A DNA stretch of 54,466 bases from an uncultured Porphyromonadaceae bacterium (GCA_905202215.1 CAJKRG010000012.1:1-54466); one strand, 5' to 3'; shown: positions 18,137-27,716, numbered from the stretch's first letter. Made by a program: numbers and translations. Notes: generated by a model not told the origin, from the letters alone.

Positions 18137-19590
18137 TTGAATACAATGTTTTCAGTGTGTTCACCAATATAGATTCTGGCCATGTCGCCGGTTTTGTACC
18201 ATCCCGGTTTACCTGGCATATTGTCGCTGATTTTCACACCGTTGATCATGAGATTTTCAAAAGTGATGTCGCAGACCTTCCGGTTTTCGTCATAGCCGGA
18301 AATTATCGAAAGTTCGCTGTTGCGGCCTCGGTAATCGATGTCCTTGAAAAGCACATTCCGCACCACGGTGCCGGGAGCCGCACAATATTTCTTGTTAAAG
18401 AATATACGGATGTTAAAAAGCTGCCCCTGACGGAAATCCTCTACACGGATATTATCGAACACTATGTCGCGTACCACATTGTTGTCGCCGCAGCTTATGC
18501 CGAAGCAGCCCTGATAGTCGAGCTGACGTTCCTGATGGTCGAGAATATCGATATTACGGTAGACAATGTTCTGAATGGTATCGGCCGGAGCATCCGGGCC
18601 TATTTCGGTGGCGCTGCCATGAAGACCGATCATTATCGGATGTGCCACGTCGGCCCACAGAGTCGAATTCTCCATGACTACATTCTCGCAGCCGCCCACA
18701 AAACCTTTGCGGGTGGCATAGATAGTCGAACAGTCGTCGCTGTTGCGGCAGAAAACACGGTCGTAGCGCACATTATTGCTCGCGAATACATTCATGCCGT
18801 CGCCCCAGCCGTAATAGCTGATCGCCTTGACATTGGTGACGGTAACAGAATCGCTGCCTCCGACCGGAAGCTGGGTCATGACGAGGCCTTCGGCGTCGAT
18901 ATTGCGCGAGCGGTTGACATGTATGCCCGCGCCCCGTCCCTTGGGATGAACCTCACCTCGGCCATAGAAACGCACATCGTTCACGCCCTCGGCTATGAAA
19001 CTGCCGTAGACGCGTGCTCCACCATCGACATATACCGTCTGACCTGATTGCACACGCAACGTATCGCCCGGCAACTGATGCACGCCAGGACCGAAATACA
19101 CCAGTTTCGAACCTTTCTTGCCGGCTTTCTTTATTTCCTTGGCTGTAGGGCGATGCGTATCGAGCGGATTTGCGAAGAGGTGGAGATTATGGAAAATATC
19201 ACCGTTCACTTCAACCGAAATATTCGATGGGCGCGACAGCGTAAAAGTAAGCGTCTCGCCGCTGACCTCCGGCATTATTTTATATGAAAGAGGCCGCACG
19301 CGCGCACTGTCGACAGCACCTTTGTTGTACTTCACCGCAACTTCGACAGTACCGTCGAAGTCGAAATAAGCCATAGAGGCGGTTTCGACACAATGTTTCG
19401 TGCCTCTCACCTCGTCGACCTTGACGGGATAGACGGCAACAGGCTGCCAAGCGCCGCCGTCCTGACGGACAGAAACCGTGAAATCATCGAGAGTTTCCAC
19501 TCCCGGACCGGCAGGATAGGTCACTACCGTCGCCCCGGCTGCCAGAACCGAGGCAAAAGCTATAAGAGTCGGAAAAATGCGTTTCATCAT
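18133..19590 (-). CDS. GH28-like right-handed beta-helix protein
   Basis: This 485-aa secreted protein (or 484 aa from the second ATG, 19587) has a signal peptide, a beta-rich N-terminal domain to about residue 130 and a parallel beta-helix. GWGDGMN (261-267), SDDC (284-287) and IGLHG (321-325) resemble the GH28 polygalacturonase active-site elements, but the usual RIK motif was not found, so activity may differ. GH28 enzymes cut alpha-linked galacturonate. The gene follows a terminator and a -7 element that lies two bases before the first ATG, so it can start its own short-leader or leaderless transcript. It is coupled to the heparinase-like gene by an ATGA overlap. Confidence 0.8.
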   Translation of the reverse strand: MMKRIFPTLIAFASVLAAGATVVTYPAGPGVETLDDFTVSVRQDGGAWQPVAVYPVKVDEVRGTKHCVETASMAYFDFDGTVEVAVKYNKGAVDSARVRPLSYKIMPEVSGETLTFTLSRPSNISVEVNGDIFHNLHLFANPLDTHRPTAKEIKKAGKKGSKLVYFGPGVHQLPGDTLRVQSGQTVYVDGGARVYGSFIAEGVNDVRFYGRGEVHPKGRGAGIHVNRSRNIDAEGLVMTQLPVGGSDSVTVTNVKAISYYGWGDGMNVFASNNVRYDRVFCRNSDDCSTIYATRKGFVGGCENVVMENSTLWADVAHPIMIGLHGSATEIGPDAPADTIQNIVYRNIDILDHQERQLDYQGCFGISCGDNNVVRDIVFDNIRVEDFRQGQLFNIRIFFNKKYCAAPGTVVRNVLFKDIDYRGRNSELSIISGYDENRKVCDITFENLMINGVKISDNMPGKPGWYKTGDMARIYIGEHTENIVFK

Positions 19591-19591
19591 G

Positions 19592-19599
19592 CAAATATA
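19592..19599 (-). promoter_or_regulatory. -7 element directly before the GH28-like gene
   Basis: TATATTTG on the minus strand (19599-19592) matches the -7 consensus exactly, but no TTTG lies at 19-21 bases upstream because a terminator stem occupies that position. Transcription would begin at or inside the start codons. Confidence 0.45.
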
Positions 19600-19604
19600 G
19601 TTAT

Positions 19605-19644
19605 AAAAATGGCCATAATAGCCATCCGAGCTATTACGGCCATT
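19605..19644 (-). terminator. Terminator after the alginate-lyase-like gene
   Basis: Arms 19608-19622 and 19630-19644 form a 15-bp stem with one mismatch and a 7-base loop. On the minus strand the 3' arm runs into UUUUUAUAA. It lies 15 bases past the lyase stop, inside the PUL. Confidence 0.82.
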
Positions 19645-19658
19645 ACAAAAAACAAGTA

Positions 19659-21053
19659 TTAGTCAGCTTTATAATTCATCAGAGTCGAGAAGCCGAGCTG
19701 GTCGAAGCCGCCCGAATTGCCGCCATAGTGACCGCCGCCGCCGTCAGGACGGAAAAGTTCGGCGATTTCCTGTACGTAGGTGGCTTTCACACCGTGCGAC
19801 TTGCAGTAACCGGCCCATACATCCCAGCCCGGACGGATCGTACCGCGGCCGGCTCCGGAGATGGCGCTCATGGTGCCGCCGTTATAGGTATACTCCTTGA
19901 ACGGAAGGGTGTTTTCGGCATATTTGAAAGATGCCTGCGAAAGAGCGCCGGTATCGTAGTTGCTGCCGATCTCGGGCTTCACCATGTTATATTTGGCCAC
20001 ATACTGCGCGAAAGCGATGGCACGGCCGTTCTCGAACGAGAAGAGGTCTTCGCCTATATTGAGAGCCATCTGGCAGAATGCGCCGACCATGGCTGCGCAA
20101 AGAGTGTTGTGACCCTGGTCACGGCCCGATTCATTGCCCTGGGCAAGCATTTCGCCTGTGCCTGAAGGATCTTCCTCCATTGTGATGATACCCTTGCGCA
20201 TGATACAGCCGGGGCCTTCGCCCTGCTTGAAATGCAGGATGGCTTCGTTGATCATATCCTGATCGTCGGAAAGGATGCCGATCGACAGGAGTGCGGTCAT
20301 CGACGCGAGATCCCAGTTCATCCACCAGTGGTCGGTGTTGTTGATTGCGATAAAACGAGAGCAGAAAGGAGCGAAATGGGTCTTGAGCCAGCTTACGACA
20401 CCGTTGAAATTCTCGGTGTTGCCCCAGCCGTTGTAGTTGCGCACAAGTTCGGCGGCAGCTGCGGCCTGATGGATCTGGAACATGATCAGATACTCGTTCG
20501 AGTCGATCACATCGTCTTTCCATTTGTTTCGGCCCAGCAGAATACCCTGATTAACGGCGGCCCAGTCCTCAAGAATCTTGATGGCGGTCTCGGCGGCCTG
20601 CGCGTCATCGGCCAGACGCCATTTGAGACCAAGCTGATAGGCAGCCGCGCAGTCGCGGAAGAAATTCGTATAGTTGTTGTGGATACCGGGATAGTACTCG
20701 TCGCGGAGACCGGCATCGTCCCAGCGGCCGCCGCCGTCGCCCCAGTTGCCGGCGTCGAGACGGGCGAGATATTTCACAGGGCTTGCCTTGTAGCCTACGG
20801 TGCAGTAACCGCTTGTCAGCAACTTCTGATATGCGGTGCTCCACGGCTCCTGCCCGAGATGTGCACGTGTATAGGCGATATCCTCGTCGGAGTGGAGCAT
20901 ACCCTGATGCTTGATAGTGTAGACCTTAGGGTCGTAGGTCGGAGCGGGCATAGGCCAGCTGTCGATATCGGTGAAACCGTCCTCGATCTCGCAGCATGCG
21001 CTTGCGCCGAGCATTGCCACACCGGCCAGTATTATCGAAAAAAACTTTTTCAT
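19659..21053 (-). CDS. Alginate-lyase-fold polysaccharide lyase, PL38 candidate
   Basis: This 464-aa lipoprotein has a lipobox at Cys20/Cys21 (ASACC). The body is an (alpha/alpha) toroid like the alginate_lyase Pfam family. Conserved stretches include NNTDHWWMNWDL around residues 240-251 and ESGRDQGHNTL around 308-318, which supply Asn, His and Arg residues suited to beta-elimination. The layout fits PL38, whose members cleave alginate or beta-1,4-glucuronan, but I place the family only by eye. It is separated from the surface glycan-binding protein by a large inverted repeat and followed by a terminator. It probably makes the first surface cuts before SusCD import. Confidence 0.75.
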   Translation of the reverse strand: MKKFFSIILAGVAMLGASACCEIEDGFTDIDSWPMPAPTYDPKVYTIKHQGMLHSDEDIAYTRAHLGQEPWSTAYQKLLTSGYCTVGYKASPVKYLARLDAGNWGDGGGRWDDAGLRDEYYPGIHNNYTNFFRDCAAAYQLGLKWRLADDAQAAETAIKILEDWAAVNQGILLGRNKWKDDVIDSNEYLIMFQIHQAAAAAELVRNYNGWGNTENFNGVVSWLKTHFAPFCSRFIAINNTDHWWMNWDLASMTALLSIGILSDDQDMINEAILHFKQGEGPGCIMRKGIITMEEDPSGTGEMLAQGNESGRDQGHNTLCAAMVGAFCQMALNIGEDLFSFENGRAIAFAQYVAKYNMVKPEIGSNYDTGALSQASFKYAENTLPFKEYTYNGGTMSAISGAGRGTIRPGWDVWAGYCKSHGVKATYVQEIAELFRPDGGGGHYGGNSGGFDQLGFSTLMNYKAD

Positions 21054-21104
21054 TGTTCTGTGTGATTTGGAATATTGGAGGGGAAAGAGTATCGAGTTGA
21101 AAGA

Positions 21105-21158
21105 GTTAAGATAATAGCTTCTTCACGATATAGTTTCGGGTGAAACTATTATCTTAAC
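21105..21158. repeat. Perfect 13-bp inverted repeat with inner hairpin in the PUL transcript
   Basis: GTTAAGATAATAG (21105-21117) and CTATTATCTTAAC (21146-21158) are exact inverses. Inside lies a second stem GTTTC/GAAAC (21133-21137/21142-21146). The structure sits in the 144-base spacer between the glycan-binding protein and the lyase gene. A weak terminator, an RNA-processing site or a stability element are all possible. Confidence 0.75.
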
Positions 21159-21197
21159 TTTTTAACCTTATAGACTTTTTCGACTTAAATGAACTTA

Positions 21198-22619
21198 TTA
21201 TTCACCGCGGGCAACCTGTTCGTTGGCGAAAGCCTTTGCCTCGTCTTCGCTCTTGAAGGTGCGGAGCCAGTATACCTCATAGTAAGGCTTGTCTACCGAG
21301 ATGGCCTCATAGGGGATATCGGCGATCTTCACCTGGAATACGCGGAAGAGAAGCTGCGAGGCATTCACATAGTTGGGTCGTGTGGCGAGGTTGTAGATAA
21401 GCAGCTGAGTGCCGTCGCCGAGATCGATACCGTTCTTCGGGTTGGGGTTGGAAGCGTTGCCGAGGTTGATGTCGACAAAGTCGCCGGTCGAATTACCGCC
21501 ATTGATCTTGGTCATACGCAGAGCGAACACGGGATATTCCTTTATGCGCATTTCGAAGGGATTGTTGGCCGAGCAGTCGATCTTGATGTCGCGGCGCCAC
21601 TTGCCGCCGGCGGCCGGAGGATTGATCGTCAGACGCCATTTGCCATCGATAATCTGCGGTTTCTCATTGTTGGAGATCCAGCCGGGGAAGCCGGTCTCGG
21701 CATCCCATACGTAGAAGCCGGGTTCCACTATGATCTGTACATTGGCGCTCGCACCGTTTTCAACGCAGGTAGCGGTAATATTGCAGGTACCGAAGCCATG
21801 AGGTGTCACAGTGCCGCGGTGTACGGTAGCTATAGCCTCGTTGTCCGACGACCATTCGACAGAACCGACAGTAGCGCCGGTCGGCTCGTAAGTAACCTCA
21901 AGATTGAATGCTCCGTAGCTTATGCATACAGGGTTGTCGAGTGGCTTGATCGATATACCGGTTGCGGCAATGTACTTGTTGATGGTGAAACTGAACTCTC
22001 CGCGCACGCCGCTACGGTCGGTGGAAGTGGCATAGATCTTGGCTTCGCCTTCCTTGACACATATCACCTTGCCGTTCTGGTCGACAGTAGCGATGCTCTC
22101 GTCGGCGCTGCTCCACACAAGGCGCTTGTAGGTCGCATCCTCGGGAGCTACAGTAGCGGCAAGCTGAAGTTCGTCGGTCACATAGATAAGACCGTCTTCG
22201 CCGGCGGCGGTAGTGTTCACGATATCGATCTTGCTCACCTTGATGAGTTCGGGAATAACATTTACGCGTACGGACGCCTGGGCATCATACACCTGAAAAC
22301 CGAGAGGTGTCTGAGCGCTGATGATGGCCGTACCGACGCTCACGGCACGGATGGTACCGTTCTGGTCTACTGTCGCCACATTTTCATTGTCCGACGAGAA
22401 GATGACGGTAGGATCATCGACATCGAGGGGACCGTAGGTATAGGTGATGGTCGTGTCCATGCCCACGGGGAGAGGCAGCTCTTCGGTCAGATCGAAAGAA
22501 ATTGTCTCGAGCAGTTTTGCCTCGGGAGCGTTGAGGGTAAGCTGCTTGTCGTCGTCGCACGCAGTGAAGGCGGCCCCGGCCAGAAGCATTCCCGTCAACA
22601 GTATATATTTGCTTTTCAT
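21198..22619 (-). CDS. Surface glycan-binding lipoprotein with Ig-like repeats (DUF4979-type end)
   Basis: This 473-aa lipoprotein has a lipobox ending at Cys21, followed by DDD like a surface-export signal. Three bacterial Ig-like (Big_2) modules follow at about 65-127, 130-210 and 214-290, each with a VxWSSxxxxIATVxxxG-type signature. The C-terminal part (about 291-473) resembles DUF4979-type carbohydrate-binding regions of SusE-position proteins. Placed just after SusD, it should capture glycan at the surface and pass it to SusCD. The start at 22619 is chosen over 22631 because the signal peptide begins there. The glycan bound is unknown. Confidence 0.85.
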   Translation of the reverse strand: MKSKYILLTGMLLAGAAFTACDDDKQLTLNAPEAKLLETISFDLTEELPLPVGMDTTITYTYGPLDVDDPTVIFSSDNENVATVDQNGTIRAVSVGTAIISAQTPLGFQVYDAQASVRVNVIPELIKVSKIDIVNTTAAGEDGLIYVTDELQLAATVAPEDATYKRLVWSSADESIATVDQNGKVICVKEGEAKIYATSTDRSGVRGEFSFTINKYIAATGISIKPLDNPVCISYGAFNLEVTYEPTGATVGSVEWSSDNEAIATVHRGTVTPHGFGTCNITATCVENGASANVQIIVEPGFYVWDAETGFPGWISNNEKPQIIDGKWRLTINPPAAGGKWRRDIKIDCSANNPFEMRIKEYPVFALRMTKINGGNSTGDFVDINLGNASNPNPKNGIDLGDGTQLLIYNLATRPNYVNASQLLFRVFQVKIADIPYEAISVDKPYYEVYWLRTFKSEDEAKAFANEQVARGE

Positions 22620-22630
22620 AAACTTTATCA

Positions 22631-22701
22631 ATTAATAATGTATAATTAATAATGTATAATTATTAGTCACACAGGATAATTCTTAATTTTTCATTATTAA
22701 T
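22631..22701. repeat. AT-rich tandem and inverted repeats in the SusD downstream spacer
   Basis: A 14-base unit ATTAATAATGTATA occurs twice in tandem (22631-22658). CATTATTAAT at 22692-22701 is the inverse of its first ten bases, so the spacer can fold. It separates SusD from the glycan-binding protein. Confidence 0.7.
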
Positions 22702-22715
22702 TATTAATTCGATTA

Positions 22716-24428
22716 TTATTCCCATCCGGGATTCTGGCCAAGGTTGGGATTAAGCTGCAGCTGGTCTACGGGCAGCGGGTGGAGATAGTTGCGCTCGTTC
22801 CATACACGACCTTCTTCAATTTTAAGACGGCCTTCGCTGTCCTTACCCACGCTGGGGTTGGCCCAGCGCACCTGCCACTCGCCGATGTGGCGGATACCGG
22901 TGAAATCCATCGGCATTTCGACTTCGGCGGTCTTCCAGCGACGGAGGTCGTCGATACGAAAACCTTCCTGGAAGAACTCTATGGTACGCTCACGGCGGAT
23001 TTCCTCGCGCATGCTCAGACCGTTGGCGTTAACAAATGCGTTGGTCAGAGCAGGCATCTTCTTGTTCACACGCTGGCGCACGAGGTTGAGACTCTTGTTG
23101 AGGTCGGCGTCGCTGATCTGGTCGTCGCGCTCATACACGGCCTCGGCATAGGTCAGGAGCACTTCGGCATAGCGGAGAGCGGGCCAGTCGTAGCTGCCGT
23201 CGGTATCCTTGCCGAGCTGGCGTTCGGTAGCCCACTTCTGGGGGAAGTAGCCGCTGCCCCAGTTGGGTGTGAAGTTGGTGTATGCAGCATGGGCGAGTTC
23301 TTCGGCGCTGCCGCTCCAGTCGATACGGCAGCCTTTCTCGGTAATTGTCCAGAAAGCGTCGCCGGGACGCATGAGAGTATAGCGCATGCGGTTGTCGCGG
23401 TTCTGCCATTCGCTCTTTATGGTCTGATAGCCCTGGAAGAGTTTCGATTTCTCTATGGGAAGACCGTCCTGACAGAGATACATGTCGGCAAACTTCGAGC
23501 TTACATACTGGGCGTTGGCCAGAATCTCGGTATTGAGGTTTTTGCCTATCACCTTCAGTGTGGGGTCATAGCAGCGCTTGATGATATATTCCTTGTTGGC
23601 GTCCTTCTGCAGACCGGCCGGATTACACTGCACGTTCTCGAGGATAAACATATATTTCTGAGCCGAATCGCCGAGGATAGCCGGAGCGAACAGCTGGAAT
23701 TTGCCCGATTTGATCACCTCGTCGGCGGCATTCGCGGCGATGCCGCACAGTTCTTTGCCGCGGGCCTCGTTCGAACGGAATTTCTGCCATGTGCCCTCGA
23801 AAAGAGCCACACGGGCCATGAAAGCATAGGCGCCTTCGACTCCGACACGGCCTTCGGGAAGATCGGCGGTGGATTTCATCAGTTCGCAGGCCTTGCGGAG
23901 ATCGTTGATGATGAAGTCGGTCACTTCGGAGCGGTCGTTACGCTTGGCGCTCATCAGGGCATCGTCGACATCGACTGTATGGTCTACTATGATCACGTCG
24001 CCGAACTTCTGCATGAGGTTGAAGTAGTTCCATGCGCGGAAGAAGTAGGCCTCGCCGAGATACTGGGCGATCTCCGCCTGGTTGCTGTAGCCGGCTGCAT
24101 TCTGGATCAGGAGGTTGCAGCGGCGTATGTTGCTGTAGGCGCCGCTGTAGTCGCCGTCGCCCTGGGGCACGGTGTTGGTACCGTTGGCAAACACGTTGAT
24201 GCCGTTCTTATCGCGGAGGAGATCGGAGCGCTTGTCGGCGTGGATATTGTCGTAGACAGTGTTGAAGTCAGGTATCCAGTTGTAGAATACGTTGGCGAAG
24301 CTTTCGAAGTCACCGGGCTTGCCCCAGAGGTCGCTTTCGGCGAGCTGATCCTGAGGATTGAGGTCGAGGCACGATGTGGATGCGAGCGCCACCAACCCGA
24401 AAGCCATATATTTGATTGCTTTTTTCAT
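22716..24428 (-). CDS. susD: SusD/RagB-like glycan-binding lipoprotein
   Basis: This 570-aa outer-surface lipoprotein has a lipobox ending at Cys20 (STSC) followed by LDLNPQDQL, typical of SusD homologues. TPR-like helices include YLGEAYFFRAWNYFNL near residues 120-140, and the C-terminal RagB region includes EEIRRERTIEFFQEGFR. SusD proteins form a lid over their SusC transporter and bind the incoming oligosaccharide. The gene starts 15 bases after the SusC stop. It is named by homology type; the gene is a paralogue, not the starch SusD itself. Confidence 0.96.
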   Translation of the reverse strand: MKKAIKYMAFGLVALASTSCLDLNPQDQLAESDLWGKPGDFESFANVFYNWIPDFNTVYDNIHADKRSDLLRDKNGINVFANGTNTVPQGDGDYSGAYSNIRRCNLLIQNAAGYSNQAEIAQYLGEAYFFRAWNYFNLMQKFGDVIIVDHTVDVDDALMSAKRNDRSEVTDFIINDLRKACELMKSTADLPEGRVGVEGAYAFMARVALFEGTWQKFRSNEARGKELCGIAANAADEVIKSGKFQLFAPAILGDSAQKYMFILENVQCNPAGLQKDANKEYIIKRCYDPTLKVIGKNLNTEILANAQYVSSKFADMYLCQDGLPIEKSKLFQGYQTIKSEWQNRDNRMRYTLMRPGDAFWTITEKGCRIDWSGSAEELAHAAYTNFTPNWGSGYFPQKWATERQLGKDTDGSYDWPALRYAEVLLTYAEAVYERDDQISDADLNKSLNLVRQRVNKKMPALTNAFVNANGLSMREEIRRERTIEFFQEGFRIDDLRRWKTAEVEMPMDFTGIRHIGEWQVRWANPSVGKDSEGRLKIEEGRVWNERNYLHPLPVDQLQLNPNLGQNPGWE

Positions 24429-24443
24429 TGTGTCTTTCCTAAA

Positions 24444-27400
24444 TTAGAAGGTGAGGTTGGCACCGAATGTCCAGGTGCGGTTGAAGGGATAGCGCGACAT
24501 GTTGCTGACAGTAGAGGCTGCCTCGGGGTCCCATCCGTCGTGGATATGGGTGAGCTCCCAGATGTCGGTACCGGTGATGTAGAAGCGCACGTTGGTGAGC
24601 ACTTTCTGCTTGTCGAGCAGAGCCTTGGGCATGGTATAGCCCACGGTGATATTCTTGAGACGCAGATAGGAACCGTCGTTCACAAGCCAGCTCGAGCACT
24701 GGTAGTTGTAGCTGTTGATGTCGCCTGTGTTGGTGAGCGAGGGATAGCGGCCGTCGGGATTGTCGAGGCTCCATACGTCGCCGACCCAGTGGTTCGACGA
24801 GTTCATGTACACGGCGCGCATGGGGATCTGCCATGGGTCGGCGCTGCCGTTGCCCTGACGACGGAAGACGGTACGCTTACCTGCGCCCTGGAAGATGAAG
24901 TTCACGTCGAAGCCGTTCCATTCGGCACCGAAATTGAACGAGAACTGGATCTTGGGATCGTCTGTACCGAGATATACATAGTCCTCGGCGGTGAGTTTGC
25001 CGTCTTTGTTGACGTCCTCGAACATATTGTCGCCCAATCGGAGAAGACGGATATTACCTACCTGAGAGGTCTCCTGATAGCGGTTTTTATATTTCTCGAG
25101 CTGTTCCTCGGTCTGGATCTTGCCGCAGTAGCGCAGACCGAAGACAGAACGCAGGGGATAGCCCTCGCGGTCGGAACGCAGACCCGACTGGAGTACGCCG
25201 CTGCCGCCGCGGTCAACGAGTTCGTTGTCGGCGTATGTGAATGTGCCGCCAAGGTGGTACGAGACATTACCGATGCGGTCGTTCCAGTTCACCTGGCCTT
25301 CATAACCCCACGATTTGAATTTACCCTTGTTGCCCGTCGGGGCGGCGTCGCCGAGGATAGCGGGATATGTCACGCCGATGAGCATGTTGTTGGTGTGCTT
25401 CCAGAATGCTTCGACAGTACCGCGAAGGCGGCTGTTGAAGAAACCGAAGTCGAGGGCGACGTTGTAGTTGTGGATACGTTCCCATGTACGGTCGGTGGAC
25501 ACAAGCTTGCCGTTGGTGTTGATCGTGCCGACCAGAGAGCCGCCGATGAGATTGCCGCCGGTAGAACTCATGTTGTAGAGGAGGTTGCCGTCGTAGCGGT
25601 CGATACCGCTCTGGTTGCCGACATTACCGTAGGATGCGCGCAGCTTGAGTTCGTTGACCCACTGGCGGGCGCCCTGCATGAACGACTCCTCGGTGATACG
25701 CCAGCCCACCGATGTACCCCAGAAGAATGCCCAGCGGTTTTCGGGACGGAACTTGGAGCTGCCGTCGTAGCGGGCCTGGGCCTCGATCATATATTTGCTG
25801 TTATAGTCATAGTTGGCACGGCCGTAGTACGACATGATGGCCTCTTCCCATTTGCCGACGCTGTTGAGGGTTATTTCACCCACGCCGTTGGGCACATTGA
25901 GCGACGGCTGGATGTCGAGGGTATTCACTCCATAGCCGTCGTACTGCTTGAGATTGTACTGCAGACCGGCCATGAGGGTCATGTTGTGGACATTGTTGAA
26001 TGTCTTGTCATAGTTGAGATAGCCCTGGATCGAATAGAAGTCGGTCTGGCTGCTCGTCTTGCGGTAGTATGTGTCCTTCTGGAGGGGGAAGGTCACCTCG
26101 GGAGTATTGTCATACTGGAAGAACTCGATGGGAAGGGTCTTCACGTCGCGGACGGCCTCGGAGTGGTTGAAACCGAGCACGGCGTTGGCGGTGAAACCTT
26201 TGAGAATCTCATAGCGGAGGGTCTCGCTGATATTGAGGGCGTTGATCTTGAGCTTGTTGTCGCCGCCAAGTTCGCAGAGCCAGTTGGGTGTGCGCCAGTC
26301 GCGGCCCCAGGCATAAGGCTTGCCGTCGATCGTCGATGTCGGATAACCGGGCTGGGTGGCGCTGACGGTAAGAGCCGAGCCAATCTGGGTGGGTGCGACC
26401 TGATCCTGACGGTTGAAGGCGATCACGCTCTGGAGAGTGAAATTCTCGGCGAGCTGCATGCCGTTGTTGAGGCGCAGGTTGATTCGCTGGTTATGGTTGT
26501 TACCCCATTTGAGGTTGGAGTCGTCATACATGTAGCCGAGCGAGAAGCGATATGTGTTCTTCTCTGTGCCGCCGCTGACGCTGAGTTCGTGCTGCGTGCT
26601 CCAGGAGTCGCCCCACATCACGTCCTGCCAGTCGGTATCGAAGAACACCATGTCGTCGACATTGGCCATGTTGAGGGGATTACCGTTGATCCACTGTCCT
26701 TTATATTTTTTTGCAAGCGACGCATAACGGATCCACACGTCGCTCTCGGGCTGGCCGTCGTTGCGGCGTGCCATCAGCACGGCGTCCGACCATTCGTCGA
26801 GGCTCATGAGCTCGGCCGAAAGACCGATATGCTTGTAGGTGTACGAACCGTTGTAATCCACCTTTACCTTGCCGGCCTTGGCGCTCTTGGTTGTGATGAG
26901 CACGACACCGCCGGCAGCCTTGCTACCGTAGATGGACGCCGACGAGTCCTTGAGGAAGTTCATCGTCTCGATATCCGAAGGGTTGATGAGGCGAAGATCG
27001 TTGATGCTTTCGTATTCCACACCGTCGATGATCACCAGAGGAGCGGCGGCATTGGCCGAAACGGCACCGCGGAGACTCATGTTCCAGCTCTCGTCGCCGG
27101 GAGCGGTAGAGTTACGGGTGATGATGACGCCCGGCACCTGGCCCTGGATAGCCTGCATAGGGCTGGAGAGCGTACCCTTGTTTTCAAGGGCTTTCTCGTC
27201 TACTACGGCTACCGAACCGGTCATGGTGGCTTTTTTCTGCACGCCATAACCTACTACCACCACTTCGTCGAGTACCGAGGTATTCTCTTCCATAGTGATG
27301 ATCAGAGGAGTGTCGCCAACCCGGACTTCCTGTTCTTTGAAGCCTACATAGTTGACAACGAGGATATCGCCTTTTTTAGCTTTGATGCTGAAGCGGCCGT

Positions 27401-27638
27401 CGATATCGCAGACGGCCCCTGTGTTGGGCACACCCTTCACTGTCACGGAGGCGCCGATCAGGGGTTCGCCCTGGGCATCAAACACCTCGCCTGTGACAGT
27501 ATGTGTACCGGCCTGGGCGGCGGGTGCTGGCAGCGGCTCGGCCACTGCGCTCGGACTGCCTGCAAGTAGCGAAGCGGCTACCAGTCCTACAAGGACGGTA
27601 CCGCGCCACGGCAAGATTGCATTAAATCTGATTCGCAT
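24444..27638 (-). CDS. susC: SusC/RagA-type TonB-dependent outer-membrane transporter
   Basis: This 1064-aa transporter has an extended signal peptide (about 1-33), a CarboxypepD_reg-like domain (46-120), a TonB-box region DEVVVVGYG (124-132), a plug domain and a C-terminal beta-barrel ending in an aromatic residue (GANLTF). No N-terminal STN signalling domain is present, so it should not signal to an anti-sigma factor even though an ECF sigma gene lies 78 bases upstream. It imports oligosaccharides with TonB energy together with SusD. The gene is probably transcribed with the ECF sigma gene or from a promoter that sigma recognises, as no TAnnTTTG element is visible in the spacer. Confidence 0.97.
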   Translation of the reverse strand: MRIRFNAILPWRGTVLVGLVAASLLAGSPSAVAEPLPAPAAQAGTHTVTGEVFDAQGEPLIGASVTVKGVPNTGAVCDIDGRFSIKAKKGDILVVNYVGFKEQEVRVGDTPLIITMEENTSVLDEVVVVGYGVQKKATMTGSVAVVDEKALENKGTLSSPMQAIQGQVPGVIITRNSTAPGDESWNMSLRGAVSANAAAPLVIIDGVEYESINDLRLINPSDIETMNFLKDSSASIYGSKAAGGVVLITTKSAKAGKVKVDYNGSYTYKHIGLSAELMSLDEWSDAVLMARRNDGQPESDVWIRYASLAKKYKGQWINGNPLNMANVDDMVFFDTDWQDVMWGDSWSTQHELSVSGGTEKNTYRFSLGYMYDDSNLKWGNNHNQRINLRLNNGMQLAENFTLQSVIAFNRQDQVAPTQIGSALTVSATQPGYPTSTIDGKPYAWGRDWRTPNWLCELGGDNKLKINALNISETLRYEILKGFTANAVLGFNHSEAVRDVKTLPIEFFQYDNTPEVTFPLQKDTYYRKTSSQTDFYSIQGYLNYDKTFNNVHNMTLMAGLQYNLKQYDGYGVNTLDIQPSLNVPNGVGEITLNSVGKWEEAIMSYYGRANYDYNSKYMIEAQARYDGSSKFRPENRWAFFWGTSVGWRITEESFMQGARQWVNELKLRASYGNVGNQSGIDRYDGNLLYNMSSTGGNLIGGSLVGTINTNGKLVSTDRTWERIHNYNVALDFGFFNSRLRGTVEAFWKHTNNMLIGVTYPAILGDAAPTGNKGKFKSWGYEGQVNWNDRIGNVSYHLGGTFTYADNELVDRGGSGVLQSGLRSDREGYPLRSVFGLRYCGKIQTEEQLEKYKNRYQETSQVGNIRLLRLGDNMFEDVNKDGKLTAEDYVYLGTDDPKIQFSFNFGAEWNGFDVNFIFQGAGKRTVFRRQGNGSADPWQIPMRAVYMNSSNHWVGDVWSLDNPDGRYPSLTNTGDINSYNYQCSSWLVNDGSYLRLKNITVGYTMPKALLDKQKVLTNVRFYITGTDIWELTHIHDGWDPEAASTVSNMSRYPFNRTWTFGANLTF

Positions 27639-27716
27639 GTCTTTAATGATATGATTGATTGTTTTTAGGTTTGGTCTGAGATTTCTGTCTTTATCGGTTT
27701 TATTTTGTTTTTCCTG

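Noticed and set aside
16601..18172. A 523-codon plus-strand frame opposite the heparinase-like gene
   Set aside because: An antisense shadow of a strongly supported lyase gene, with no family features.
22779..27569. A 1596-codon open frame on the plus strand opposite SusC/SusD
   Set aside because: It lies antisense to two clear genes and spans their spacer. Its amino-acid make-up (His/Val/Ala-rich) is what antisense reading of GC-rich codons gives. No domain, signal or start context supports it.
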